DNA of 64,000 bases from Streptomyces nigrescens (GCA_024349765.1 AP026073.1:5642001-5706000); one strand, 5' to 3'. Counted from the stretch's first letter, positions 56,368 through 64,000 are shown. Notes: generated from the sequence alone by a model not told the origin. Numbers and translations: made by a program.

Positions 56368-58923
56368 TCATGTCGTGACCTGGGCCGGGAGGTCGGGCCG
56401 GACCGGCGGACGGCCGCCCGCGGCCCGGAGCGTGAGGACCATCGTCATACCGCCCCCCGGGGTGTCCTCCGCGGCCAGCGTGCCGCCCATCGCCTCCGCG
56501 AAGCCCCGGGCCACGGCGAGCCCCAGCCCCACGCCGGCGCCGCGCGGGACGTCGCCGTAGCGCTGGAACGGCTCGAAGATGCGGTCCTTGGCGCTGTCCG
56601 GCACGCCCGGACCGCGGTCGGCGATCCGCAGCTCCACCCGGTCGCCGAGCGCGCTGGCCGCGACCAGCACCGCTTCCCCGTCCGGGCTGTACTTCACGGC
56701 GTTCTCGACGAGATTGGCGACCGAACGTTCCAGCAGTCCGGGGTCGACCGCGACCATCGGCAGCTCTTCCGGGATGTCCAGAGTGACGCTGCCCTCCGGT
56801 ACGCCGCCCAGCGCCATCGGCACGACCTCGTCGAGGTCGATCTCGCGGATCAGCGGGGTGACCGTGCCGGTCTGCAGCCGGGACATGTCCAGGAGGTTGC
56901 CCACCAGGTGGTCCAGCCGGTCCGCGCCGGCCTCGATGCCCGCCAGCAGCTCCGCCTCGTCCTCCGGCGACCAGGCCACGTCGTCCGAACGCAGGGAGGT
57001 GACCGAGGCCTTGATGCTCGCCAGCGGCGTCCGCAGGTCGTGGCTGACCGCGGCCAGCAGCGCCGTCCGGATGCGGTTGCCCTCGGCCAGCTCCCGGGCC
57101 CGTTCCGCCTCCCCGACCAGCCGCTGCCGGTCGAGGACGACGGCGGCCTGGGCGGCGAAGGCGGCCAGCACCCGGCGGTCCTCGGCGGGCAGCACCCGCC
57201 CGGTCAGCGCCAGCGCCATGTGGTCGCCCACCGGCATGTCGACGTCCGCGTCCTCCGGGCGCTGCAGCGGCTCGCCCTTGTCGGAGCCGCCGGCCCGGCC
57301 CGCGCAGGTCCACGGGTCGACGTCGCTGCTCCGCTCCAGCAGCGCCACGGTGTCCATGCCGAAGGTCTCCCGGACCCGCTCCAGCAGGGCGTTCAGCGTC
57401 GTCTCGCCGCGCAGCACGCTGCCGGCGAGGAAGGACAGGATCTCCGACTCGGCACGCAGCCGGGCCGCCTGGTGGGTGCGGCGGGCGGCGAGGTCCACCA
57501 CCGAGGCGACCGACACCGCGACCGCGAAGAAGATCGCGATGGCGACGATGTTCTGCGGGTCGCTGATGGTGAGGGTGTGGGTCGGGGGCGTGAAGTAGAA
57601 GTTCAGCAGCAGCGAGCCGACCGCCGCGGACGCCAGCGCCGGCAGCTGCCCGCCGAGCAGCGCCGCGACGACGGTCAGGAAGAGGAACAGCAGGACGTCG
57701 TTGGCCAGCCCGGGCCCGTTGGCGAGGCCGGACAGCAGCAGCGAGAGCAGCGCCGGGCCGACCACGCCGACCAGCCAGCCGGCGATGATCCGGGCCCGCC
57801 CCAGTCGCGCACCGCGCGCCACCGGCAGCCCACGGCCCTTGGCGACCTCCTCGTGGGTGACGATGTGCACGTCGAGGTCCGGCCCCGATTCACGGGCGAC
57901 GGTCGCCCCCACCCCGGGCCCGAAGACGTACTGCCAGGTCTTGCGGCGGCTGGACCCCAGCACGATCTGCGTGGCGTTCACCCCGCGCGCGAACTCCAGC
58001 AGCGCACTCGGTATGTCGTCCCCGATGACGTGGTGGAACGTCCCGCCGAGGTCCTCCACCAGGGTCCGCTGGACGGCGAGTTCCTTGGGCGAGGCGGAGG
58101 TCAGCCCGTCACTGCGGGCTATGTAGACGGCCAGCACCTCGCTGCCCGAACCCTTGGCCGCCATCCGGGCGGCGCGGCGGATGAGCGTACGGCCCTCGGG
58201 GCCCCCGGTCAGGCCGACCACGATCCGCTCGCGGGCCTGCCAGGTCGACCGGATCGAGTGCTCCGCGCGGTACTCCTGGAGGTACTCGTCGACGCGGTCG
58301 GCGACCCAGAGGAGCGCCAGCTCGCGCAGCGCGGTGAGGTTGCCCGGCCGGAAGTAGTTCGACAGGGCGGCGTCCACCTTGTCGGGCTGGTAGATGTTCC
58401 CGTGCGCCATCCGGCGCCGGATCGCCTGGGGCGACATGTCGACCAGCTCGATCTGGTCGGCCCGCCGCACCACCTCGTCCGGCACGGTCTCGCGCTGCCG
58501 GACGCCCGTTATGGACTCGACGACGTCCCCGAGCGACTCCAGGTGCTGGATGTTCACCGTCGAGATGACATCGATGCCGGCTTCCAGCAGCTCCTCGATG
58601 TCCTGCCAGCGCTTGGCGTTGCGCGAACCGGGCACGTTGGTGTGGGCCAACTCGTCGACCACGGCCACGGCGGGCTTGCGTTCCAGCGCCGCGTCCACGT
58701 CCATTTCGGTGAAAACCGAGCCGCGGTACGTCAGCTCGCGGCGCTGGATCTGCTCCAGGCCGTGCAGCATGACCTCCGTACGGGGCCGCCCGTGGTGCTC
58801 GACGAACGCCACCGCGACGTCCGTGCCCCGCTCCACGCGCCGGTGCGCCTCGGACAGCATCGCGTAGGTCTTGCCGACGCCGGGCGCCGCCCCGAGATAG
58901 ATCCGTAGCTTGCCGCGTGCCAT
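56368..58923 (-). CDS. kdpD: Sensor histidine kinase of the KdpDE system
   Basis: An 851-aa osmosensitive K+-channel sensor kinase. The N-terminal KdpD domain has the Walker motifs IYLGAAPGVGKTYAMLSEAH and AVVDELAHTNVPGSRNAKRW. A universal-stress-like domain follows (ERIVVGLTGGPEGRTLIRRA and GVNATQIVLGSSRRKTWQYV), then four membrane helices at about 385-480 (IIAGWLVGVVGPALLSLLLS and neighbours) and a GAF-like segment. The kinase core has H-box LLAAVSHDLRTPLASIKASV, N-box SVANLVENAVKYSPDGEAVL and G-boxes DRGPGVPDSAKDRIFEPFQR and GVGLGLAVARGFAEAMGG. All expected domains are intact. It signals K+ limitation to KdpE. Confidence 0.95.
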   Translation of the reverse strand: MARGKLRIYLGAAPGVGKTYAMLSEAHRRVERGTDVAVAFVEHHGRPRTEVMLHGLEQIQRRELTYRGSVFTEMDVDAALERKPAVAVVDELAHTNVPGSRNAKRWQDIEELLEAGIDVISTVNIQHLESLGDVVESITGVRQRETVPDEVVRRADQIELVDMSPQAIRRRMAHGNIYQPDKVDAALSNYFRPGNLTALRELALLWVADRVDEYLQEYRAEHSIRSTWQARERIVVGLTGGPEGRTLIRRAARMAAKGSGSEVLAVYIARSDGLTSASPKELAVQRTLVEDLGGTFHHVIGDDIPSALLEFARGVNATQIVLGSSRRKTWQYVFGPGVGATVARESGPDLDVHIVTHEEVAKGRGLPVARGARLGRARIIAGWLVGVVGPALLSLLLSGLANGPGLANDVLLFLFLTVVAALLGGQLPALASAAVGSLLLNFYFTPPTHTLTISDPQNIVAIAIFFAVAVSVASVVDLAARRTHQAARLRAESEILSFLAGSVLRGETTLNALLERVRETFGMDTVALLERSSDVDPWTCAGRAGGSDKGEPLQRPEDADVDMPVGDHMALALTGRVLPAEDRRVLAAFAAQAAVVLDRQRLVGEAERARELAEGNRIRTALLAAVSHDLRTPLASIKASVTSLRSDDVAWSPEDEAELLAGIEAGADRLDHLVGNLLDMSRLQTGTVTPLIREIDLDEVVPMALGGVPEGSVTLDIPEELPMVAVDPGLLERSVANLVENAVKYSPDGEAVLVAASALGDRVELRIADRGPGVPDSAKDRIFEPFQRYGDVPRGAGVGLGLAVARGFAEAMGGTLAAEDTPGGGMTMVLTLRAAGGRPPVRPDLPAQVTT

Positions 58924-59058
58924 GGCCCCATTGTCTTACGTGAAGGCCGCCCCCACCGGGCTGGCCTGCTGCGACCCTATCGACCCCACAAGGGAACAAA
59001 AGCCGCAGTTGACGACTTCACCCCCGGTCTTGACGCGACTCTGATACGGGCGCCCGTA

Positions 59059-59108
59059 ACCGGTCCGACAAGGGGCTGGGCATCCGGCCAGGCACTTGTC
59101 GGACCGGT
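59059..59108. terminator. 14-bp inverted repeat upstream of kdpD
   Basis: Arms 59059-59072 and 59095-59108 are exact reverse complements separated by 22 nt. It could be a hairpin or a regulator site for the divergent promoters; no T-tract follows. Confidence 0.4.
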
Positions 59109-59146
59109 GTTTCCGGACCGGCGCTTTCGGACCGGTGCTTCTGGAC
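59101..59146. repeat. Three tandem 14-bp repeats
   Basis: Units ggaccggtgtttcc, ggaccggcgctttc and ggaccggtgcttct run head to tail at 59101-59142 and a fourth partial unit begins ggacc. They overlap the right arm of the inverted repeat. Confidence 0.6.
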
Positions 59147-59313
59147 CCGCGGGGGTGGCGAGCGGCCGAAGGACGTCGCTCCTCCCCGGCCGCTCCCTCT
59201 CCGTTCTCGCCGTCCACTCCCGTCCGCTCCCATCCGTTCCGGTCCGCTCCCGTCCGTTCGGCGCGGCGAAAATGCCTCGCCGGACGTCACGACCGGCTGC
59301 GACGATGCCCCTC

Positions 59314-59937
59314 ATGACGGACGCCGCGCCCGCACCCGAGCCCACCACCGGCACCAGCACCAGCCACTCCCCCGCGCCCGGAGGAGATCTGACGACGGGC
59401 CGCATGCCCGCGGTGCGGGTCGCACACACCGCCGACCTGGACGCCGCCACGCTCGAGGCGGTGCGCGCCCTCCTCTACGACGTCTTCGACGACATGACCG
59501 GGGAGGACTGGGACCACGCCCTCGGCGGTCTGCACGCCCTGGCCTACGAGGACGGCGAACTCGTCGGCCACGCCTCCGTCATCCAGCGCCGGCTGCTGCA
59601 CGGCGGCCGGGCCCTGCGCTGCGGGTACGTCGAGGGGGTCGGGGTACGCGCGGACCGGCGCGGGCGGGGCCACGGGGCGGCCATGATGGCCGCGCTGGAA
59701 CGAGTGATCCGCAAGGCCTACGACCTCGGCGCGCTCGGCGCCTCCGACGAGGCCGCCGCCTTCTACGCCGCCCGCGGCTGGCAGCAGTGGCGCGGCCGCT
59801 CCTGGACCCTCACCCCGTCCGGCGTCCGGCGCACCGCCGACGAGGACGACTGCCTCTACGTCCTGCCGACCCCCGCCGCCACCCTGGACCTCGACTCCGA
59901 CCTCACCTGCGACTGGCGCGACGGCGACGTCTGGTAG
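59314..59937 (+). CDS. Aminoglycoside 2'-N-acetyltransferase-like GNAT
   Basis: A 207-aa (or 177-aa) GNAT closely resembling the chromosomal AAC(2') enzymes of mycobacteria and Providencia. Shared features as I recall them are LGGLHALAYEDGELVGHASV, IQRRLLHGGRALRCGYVEGV, GVRADRRGRGHGAAMMAALE (acetyl-CoA loop), GALGASDEAAAFYAARGWQQ and the C-terminal LTCDWRDGDVW. The reaction would acetylate the 2'-amino group of kanamycin- or gentamicin-type aminoglycosides. The native role in actinomycetes is uncertain and resistance cannot be assumed. ATG at 59314 adds a Thr/Pro-rich leader; ATG at 59404 gives the canonical 177-aa length but its ribosome site is distant. The divergent neighbour is kdpD. Confidence 0.85.
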   Translation: MTDAAPAPEPTTGTSTSHSPAPGGDLTTGRMPAVRVAHTADLDAATLEAVRALLYDVFDDMTGEDWDHALGGLHALAYEDGELVGHASVIQRRLLHGGRALRCGYVEGVGVRADRRGRGHGAAMMAALERVIRKAYDLGALGASDEAAAFYAARGWQQWRGRSWTLTPSGVRRTADEDDCLYVLPTPAATLDLDSDLTCDWRDGDVW

Positions 59938-60034
59938 CGACGACTTCCGGCAACGGCGGGCGGGGCCGGGCTGACGCGCCGCCAGCGACCGGAGGGCGAT
60001 GGCGGTGGCCGGCCGGGATCCAGCCGTGTCGGCG

Positions 60035-60610
60035 TCACCGCGGGACGAAGCGGTCGACCAGGAGGGTGAGGCGGTCGGGGGCCCGGTCGGCGGGCAGGCG
60101 CCCGGCGCGGGTGAGGGTGACCAGTCCGTGCAGCGCGGCCCAGAACGTCTCGACGAACAGGCCCGGTTCGTCGGGGTGCGCATGGTCGACGAGCGGGTCC
60201 ACCAGGGCCTGGAACGCCTCGCGCAGCGGCGCGGGCGTGGCCTCGTCGGCGAACGGGAGACCGTTGTCGAGGCTGAACATCGCGTCGTACAGGGCGGGAT
60301 TGCGCGCGGCGAAGTCGATGTAGGCGCGGGCCAGCGCGGCGACCGCCTCCCGGCCGGCGGGCCCTTCCGGCGCCGCGGCGCGCAGCGCGGTCGTCAGCTC
60401 GGCGAACCCTTCCAGCGCGATCGCTCCGACGATCTCCTTCTTGCCCCGGAAGTGGCTGTAGAGCACGGGCTGGCTGTACTCGATCTGCTCGGCGAGGCGC
60501 CGCGTGGTGACGGCGTCCCATCCGTGCGTCTCGGCCAGCTCGCGGGCCGTGGAGACGATCAGCCTGTGGCGGTGGGCCCGCTCGCGTTCCTTGCGTTCAC
60601 GTACCGACAT
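60035..60610 (-). CDS. TetR family repressor
   Basis: A 191-aa TetR/AcrR-type regulator. The HTH is in ELAETHGWDAVTTRRLAEQI followed by YSQPVLYSHFRGKKEIVGAI. The C-terminal ligand-binding domain resembles the TetR_C_33/WHG type (RAYIDFAARNPALYDAMFSL and LFVETFWAALHGLVTLTRAG). It is divergent from a DUF1772 membrane-protein gene. Two 13-bp palindromes ctagcNNNgctag in the 122-bp spacer are the likely operators for control of both genes. Confidence 0.9.
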   Translation of the reverse strand: MSVRERKERERAHRHRLIVSTARELAETHGWDAVTTRRLAEQIEYSQPVLYSHFRGKKEIVGAIALEGFAELTTALRAAAPEGPAGREAVAALARAYIDFAARNPALYDAMFSLDNGLPFADEATPAPLREAFQALVDPLVDHAHPDEPGLFVETFWAALHGLVTLTRAGRLPADRAPDRLTLLVDRFVPR

Positions 60611-60619
60611 GACTCGATG

Positions 60620-60684
60620 CTAGCACCGCTAGACAAAGGAGCAATGAAACCTCTAGCATCGAACCCGAACCTAGCGATGCTAGA
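60620..60684. promoter_or_regulatory. Tandem palindromic operators of the TetR regulator
   Basis: ctagc-acc-gctag at 60620-60632 and ctagc-gat-gctag at 60671-60683, centre-to-centre 51 bp. A third half-set, tctagcatcg (60652-60661), forms a 10-bp inverted repeat with 60675-60684. They lie between the divergent tetR and DUF1772 starts. Confidence 0.75.
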
Positions 60685-60732
60685 AGTCGGTGGTCGTCAG
60701 CCCGCTGACACTTCGAGCCCTTGGGAGGGGAC

Positions 60733-61179
60733 ATGCACAACGCACTGGCTGTCGTCACGGTGGTCGTGGTCGGACTGATGGTGGGCGTGGAGTTCGCGGT
60801 GGCGGTGTTCGTCAACCCGATCCTCGACCGGCTCCCGAACGACGGCGGACTCGACGCCCGAAGCGACGGGGCACGCGTCCTCGGCCGGGTCATGCCGTTC
60901 TGGTACATCGGCTCGGTCGTCCTCGGCGCGGCGTGGTCCGCACTGACCTGGGGCGACCAGGGCGCATCACTCATCGCCGTGGGCACGGTGCTGCTCGTAC
61001 TGAGCGTGGTGATGTCGATCCTGCTGCTCGTACCGATCAACTCACGCGTCGCGACCTGGTCGAAGGAGGGCGTACCCGCCGACTGGAAGCAGCAGGTGGG
61101 CCGATGGGACCGCTTCCACTACGTCCGGGTGGCCATCATCGTGCTCGCGTTCGTACTGTTCACGGTCGCGCTGATCTGA
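60733..61179 (+). CDS. DUF1772 family integral membrane protein
   Basis: A 148-aa protein with four membrane helices: ALAVVTVVVVGLMVGVEFAV, RVMPFWYIGSVVLGAAWSAL, LIAVGTVLLVLSVVMSILLL and VAIIVLAFVLFTVALI. Family (DUF1772/anthrone-oxygenase-like) hallmarks are the FVNPILDRLP segment and PINSRVATWSKEGVPADWKQ followed by the RWDRFHYVRV helix cap. Function unknown; these genes are usually de-repressed by an adjacent TetR, as arranged here. ATG at 60733 follows GGGAGGGG. Confidence 0.88.
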   Translation: MHNALAVVTVVVVGLMVGVEFAVAVFVNPILDRLPNDGGLDARSDGARVLGRVMPFWYIGSVVLGAAWSALTWGDQGASLIAVGTVLLVLSVVMSILLLVPINSRVATWSKEGVPADWKQQVGRWDRFHYVRVAIIVLAFVLFTVALI

Positions 61180-61383
61180 CGCCCCACCAGGCCGGTCACC
61201 GCGGCACCCTTGGAGCCGCCGGACCTGCCGCCGCGCACCGTGGCGCCCTGCGCCGTCCGTATTGGCCGCCCTGGCCCGAAGCGACTCGGGAAGGGGCGGC
61301 CATGCGCGCGTCCGGCTGGGTGCGGGGGGGGGCGGGCCATGACCAGTCCTTCCACTACGCCCCCGCGATCCCGACGAACCGCC

Positions 61384-62226
61384 CTAGCCGCGCTGTCCCG
61401 CCTGGCTCGGCTCGCCCTCTCGGCTGTGCGCTCCCTCCTCCGTGATCAACCCGTCGTTGAGCGTGAGGACGCGGTCGGCCAGGCCCAGGAGGGTGTTGTC
61501 GTGGGTGGCGACCAGGGCCGTGACGCCCTCGCTGCGGACGACGGCGCGCAGCAGTTCCATCACCTCCAGGCCGGTTTCCGCGTCGAGTTGGCCGGTGGGC
61601 TCGTCGGCTATGAGCAGCGCCGGGCGATTGGCCAGCGCGCGGGCTATCGCGACGCGTTGTTGCTGGCCGCCGGAGAGTTCGCCCGGGCGCTGCCGGGCGT
61701 GGTCGGCGAGGCCGACCAGTGACAGCAGCAGCGCGACCCGTTCTTCTCGCTCACGCGCCGGGACCTTGCGGAGCCGCAAGGGCACTCCGACGTTCTCGGC
61801 GGCGCTCAGGATCGGTATCAGTCCGAACGACTGGAAGACGAAGCCGATGCGGTCGCGACGCATTTCCAGCAGTCCGGTCTCACCGAGGTCGGCGAGCGGG
61901 GTGCCGTCGACGGTGATGCGTCCGGAGTCCGGGGTGTCCAGGCCGCCGATGAGGTTGAGGAGCGTCGTCTTGCCGGATCCGGAACGGCCGCGCAGGGCCA
62001 CCAGTTCGCCGCGCGGGACACGGCAGGACACTCCGCGGAGCGCGTGCACGGCACCGGCGTCGCTGCCCGCACTGCCGTAACTGCGGTGCAGGTCCTCGAC
62101 GATGACCATCGTCGAGGCGTCACCACTCACCTCATCTCCTCCGGGTGCGTTGGACGTGTCCGACGACGCCGACGTGTCCCCCGCACCGCCCGTGTCCGGT
62201 CGGGATGCGCTTCCCCCGCTGTGCAT
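61384..62226 (-). CDS. ABC transporter ATP-binding protein, LolD/MacB-like, without adjacent permease
   Basis: A 280-aa ATPase. After a 38-residue Ser/Asp/Gly-rich leader the domain starts VIVEDLHRSYGSAGSDAG. Walker A is LRGRSGSGKTTLLNLIGGLD, the Q-loop IGFVFQSFGLIPILSAAENV, the signature LSGGQQQRVAIARALANRPA, Walker B LLIADEPTGQLD and the switch His in VATHDN. This is the lipoprotein/macrolide-exporter type that normally pairs with a FtsX-like permease. No permease gene lies within 1.5 kb on either side, so it may act with a distant partner. ATG at 62226 has GGGGGAACGG upstream and is preferred over the longer frame. Confidence 0.88.
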   Translation of the reverse strand: MHSGGSASRPDTGGAGDTSASSDTSNAPGGDEVSGDASTMVIVEDLHRSYGSAGSDAGAVHALRGVSCRVPRGELVALRGRSGSGKTTLLNLIGGLDTPDSGRITVDGTPLADLGETGLLEMRRDRIGFVFQSFGLIPILSAAENVGVPLRLRKVPAREREERVALLLSLVGLADHARQRPGELSGGQQQRVAIARALANRPALLIADEPTGQLDAETGLEVMELLRAVVRSEGVTALVATHDNTLLGLADRVLTLNDGLITEEGAHSREGEPSQAGQRG

Positions 62227-62404
62227 GATCCGTTCCCCCCAGTCCCCTTGCGGCATCGGTCCGCCGCGCCGGCCGGGCACCCTCGGCGGTGCCTGCCGAT
62301 GGCGTCAGTATGCGTACCGCGCAGTTCGGCAGGCAACGCCTGTGGATAACTCTCGGGCGGGGCCTCGGGCGGGGCCATGGGCGCCAACGCCCGTCCGAAT
62401 TCCG

Positions 62405-63613
62405 TCAGTTCGGGTTCTCGGCGTGGGTCAAGGTCTCCCAGGCCACGAAGAGGTTGTTGGAGCCTGCCGGGCGCTGCTGTTCGGTGAGCTTCTGCGTGCT
62501 CGGCATGGCGTGGTGCAGGCGGTTGTGCAGGGCGTTGTAGCCGACCTCGGTGACAGGACCCAGGCCGCGCTTGACGGTGCCGCCGCACAGCCAGGACGGC
62601 GGGGCGGTGCCGAGTTCGTAGGTGGCCTGGAAGCCGAGTGCGTGGCGCAGCCGTTCGGCGACCTCGGGGTAGAGGTCCTGGCCCTGCAGGCGGGTGGTCT
62701 CGGCGATGTGGGAGATGGCCGACAGGCCGTATCCGGTGTGGGTGAAGTCCCGGCAGGTTTCCTGGGTGAGGCCGTCGACGAAGGTGGACTGGCCCTGCCA
62801 GTACTTGATGATCTTGTCGCGGGTGTTCAGGCCGCTGCCCGGTGTGGTCCTGGGCAGATCACCGTCGGACGTGAGGTAGATGTACGCGGGCACGCGGGCG
62901 CGGAAGGTGGCGAGGGCCTTGTCGTAGGAGGTCTTGTCCTCCAGGAAGACGGAGATGCCGACGGCGGCCTCCATCATGCTCAGTTCCCAGTTCCCGTTGC
63001 TGTGCGAGCCGTTGATGACCTCGGGGAGGTAGACGGTGCGCAGCATGCCGGCGAAGCGGTCGATGCGGTTCTTCGGCCAGCCGTCGTACGTGTAGCGGAT
63101 GATCTCGGCGGCGCGCGGCCAGGAGGAGCCCGCCCAGCCGGTCTGTAGTGGGGCGTTGCTGTTGGTGTGCTCCTTGAGGGTGGCGGACCAGGCGTCCATG
63201 ATCTGGATCGCCTTGTCGGCGTACCTGCTGTCGCGGGTGAGGTACCAGGCCAGCGAGAGGGTGTAGGCGGCGAGGGCGTCCTCGCGTTCGTCGGTGCAGC
63301 CGTGGTTGGGCTTGGAGTACGGGCCGCATTCGACGGTGGCGCGGGGTTCGGGGGTGCGGGAGAGCGAGGCGTAGGGGCTCGCCATCATCGCGTCGAAGGC
63401 GCTCTTCCAGGGCTGGGAACCGGAGTTGACCTTGCCGCGGACGTGGTCGAGCTGACGGGTGCCGACGAGGACGCCGGGGTGGGTGAAGGTCGCCGGTGCC
63501 GCCGCGGACGGTTTCGGGGCCGCCGGGGCCGCGGTGGACGGGGCGCCTATGAGGAGGCCCGCGGTCAGGGCGCCGGCCAGTGCTCCGGCGACGAGGGTGA
63601 ACGTTCTGCGCAT
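62405..63613 (-). CDS. Secreted alginate lyase-like (PL5) polysaccharide lyase
   Basis: A 402-aa exported protein. Residues 1-29 are a signal peptide (MRRTFTLVAGALAGALTAGL, then LIGAPSTAA) and an Ala/Pro linker follows. The catalytic domain is an alpha/alpha toroid of the alginate-lyase superfamily: DEREDALAAYTLSLAWYLTR, AIQIMDAWSATLKEHTNSNA, PLQTGWAGSSWPRAAEIIRY, NGSHSNGNWELSMMEAAVGI (conserved Asn, His, Trp) and QETCRDFTHTGYGLSAISHI (conserved Arg, His, Tyr). Cys pairs such as VECGPYSKPNHGC may form disulfides. It probably depolymerises uronic-acid polysaccharides outside the cell. ATG at 63613 is chosen because the signal peptide starts there. Confidence 0.87.
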   Translation of the reverse strand: MRRTFTLVAGALAGALTAGLLIGAPSTAAPAAPKPSAAAPATFTHPGVLVGTRQLDHVRGKVNSGSQPWKSAFDAMMASPYASLSRTPEPRATVECGPYSKPNHGCTDEREDALAAYTLSLAWYLTRDSRYADKAIQIMDAWSATLKEHTNSNAPLQTGWAGSSWPRAAEIIRYTYDGWPKNRIDRFAGMLRTVYLPEVINGSHSNGNWELSMMEAAVGISVFLEDKTSYDKALATFRARVPAYIYLTSDGDLPRTTPGSGLNTRDKIIKYWQGQSTFVDGLTQETCRDFTHTGYGLSAISHIAETTRLQGQDLYPEVAERLRHALGFQATYELGTAPPSWLCGGTVKRGLGPVTEVGYNALHNRLHHAMPSTQKLTEQQRPAGSNNLFVAWETLTHAENPN

Positions 63614-63938
63614 GGGGGGTGGGCGCCTTCCTGCCGAGATGCTCAAGGGGACGAACGAGGAGCTGTTCTCGTACATGAATGACAGGCGTTGACATGAACG
63701 CGCGTCATGGCTGGGGAAAGTAGGGCCAAGGCGACGCCTCGTCAAGGTGTGTGGCAGGAAGTCAACACGGAGGTGTGGTGGGTCCACCAGGCCGTCACAA
63801 CTGCCCGACGGGCAGGGCGCGTTCAGATACCTGAAAGCAGAAAGCGGCCCCCGAGAAGAAGCTCCCCGGAGGCCGCCCGCCACCCGTCGTTCGGCTCAGC
63901 CATCGTTCGGCTCAGCCATCGTTCCGCTCAGCCCCTGT
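63614..63938. other. Intergenic region at the right end: hairpin and 16-bp repeats
   Basis: 325 bp without a gene. It should carry the alginate-lyase promoter. A hairpin at 63844-63877 (gcggcccc paired with ggaggccgc, one mismatch, about 16-nt loop) would terminate the gene entering from the right edge. Three 16-bp tandem repeats (cgttcggctcagccat and variants) lie at 63888-63934. Confidence 0.5.
63888..63934. repeat. Three tandem 16-bp repeats
   Basis: Units start at 63888, 63904 and 63920; the first two are identical, the third has two changes. They lie directly after the stop codon of the right-edge gene. Confidence 0.65.
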
Positions 63939-64000
63939 TCAGCCCTTCTCCCCTTGCCCCCGCGCCAGGTCCCGCAGCGCAACGTTCAACTCCAGTACGT
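63939..64000 (-). CDS. C-terminal end of an unidentified protein, truncated by the window edge
   Basis: The last 19 complete codons on the minus strand encode VLELNVALRDLARGQGEKG followed by TGA at 63939-63941. Third positions are G/C-rich and the downstream hairpin at 63844-63877 fits a terminator, so this is probably a real gene end. Too little is visible to name a family. Confidence 0.5.
   Translation of the reverse strand, partial: VLELNVALRDLARGQGEKG

Larger units (their letters stand above)
58924..59313. other. Intergenic region upstream of kdpD and the AAC(2')-like gene
   Basis: 390 bp between divergent genes, so it must hold both promoters. It contains a 14-bp inverted repeat (59059-59108), three 14-bp direct repeats (59101-59142) and short degenerate ccgtccgctccc repeats at 59218-59262. 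Immediately upstream of kdpD on the minus strand I saw no clear consensus promoter. Confidence 0.45.

Noticed and set aside
56065..58908. Plus-strand open frame opposite kdpD
   Set aside because: Arg/His/Gln/Asp-rich antisense artefact; kdpD on the minus strand is complete with sensor and kinase motifs.
59101..59146. CRISPR-like short repeats
   Set aside because: The 14-bp units are directly adjacent with no spacers and there are no cas genes.

Overview
The window is high-GC DNA with strong G/C bias at third codon positions, frequent GTG/TTG starts and many ATGA/GTGA stop-start overlaps. It carries families typical of streptomycetes: an RppA-type type III polyketide synthase, a regulator/DUF397/HATPase triad of the WhiJ-AbaA type, DUF5753, DUF3159, KdpDE and many PadR, TetR, LuxR and XRE regulators. 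It is almost certainly chromosomal sequence of a Streptomyces or close relative. The species cannot be named from the sequence. No rRNA, tRNA, CRISPR array or intact insertion sequence was recognised.

Region A (1-11.5 kb) is mixed metabolism. It holds a 5'-truncated rppA, a PadR regulator with its divergent operator and an NTF2-like protein. A secreted trypsin-like protease, a large membrane Fe-S oxidoreductase and a GNAT follow. Next come a crotonyl-CoA carboxylase/reductase paralogue, an MFS exporter with a RidA partner, and a PhzF-like isomerase.

Region B (11.5-20.4 kb) is a specialised-metabolism operon on the minus strand. Five genes are translationally coupled: hmaS, hmo, a PhyH-type 2-oxoglutarate dioxygenase, an HpgT-like aminotransferase and prephenate dehydrogenase. 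An alcohol dehydrogenase follows 71 bp later. HmaS, Hmo, HpgT and Pdh are the textbook route to 4-hydroxyphenylglycine, but no NRPS is present in the window and a dioxygenase is embedded between hmo and hpgT. A LuxR-type regulator with a degenerate receiver lies upstream; its 3' end has been partially duplicated.

Region C (20.9-46 kb) is an accessory defence or conflict island. First comes a four-gene operon of XRE-TPR regulator, TIR protein, P-loop (STAND-like) protein and membrane protein. The TIR C-terminus and the P-loop protein N-terminus share an 11-residue Gly/His pattern, G-x-x-H-x-G-x-G-H-I-Y, like partners in amyloid-type effector/sensor signalling. This is my best candidate for an undescribed system. 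Convergent to it are a RelE-like/UvrD helicase fusion, an AIPR (abortive infection) protein, a Ser/Thr kinase with repeats and a HATPase. Then follow the XRE/DUF397 pair, a coupled type I restriction-modification operon (hsdM-hsdS-hsdR), and an HTH-N6-methylase divergent from an orphan DndB-like protein and an unrecognised 534-aa protein.

Region D (46.5-64 kb) looks like conserved chromosome. It has a TrmA/RumA-type RNA methyltransferase and a dense potassium-homeostasis block: a KimA-like permease, a two-RCK membrane protein, two TrkA proteins, DUF3159, an OB-fold protein and KdpDE without kdpFABC. It ends with an AAC(2')-like acetyltransferase, a TetR/DUF1772 divergent pair with palindromic operators, an orphan ABC ATPase, a secreted alginate lyase-like protein and the last codons of a gene running off the right edge. 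Several near-perfect hairpin terminators separate convergent transcription units.
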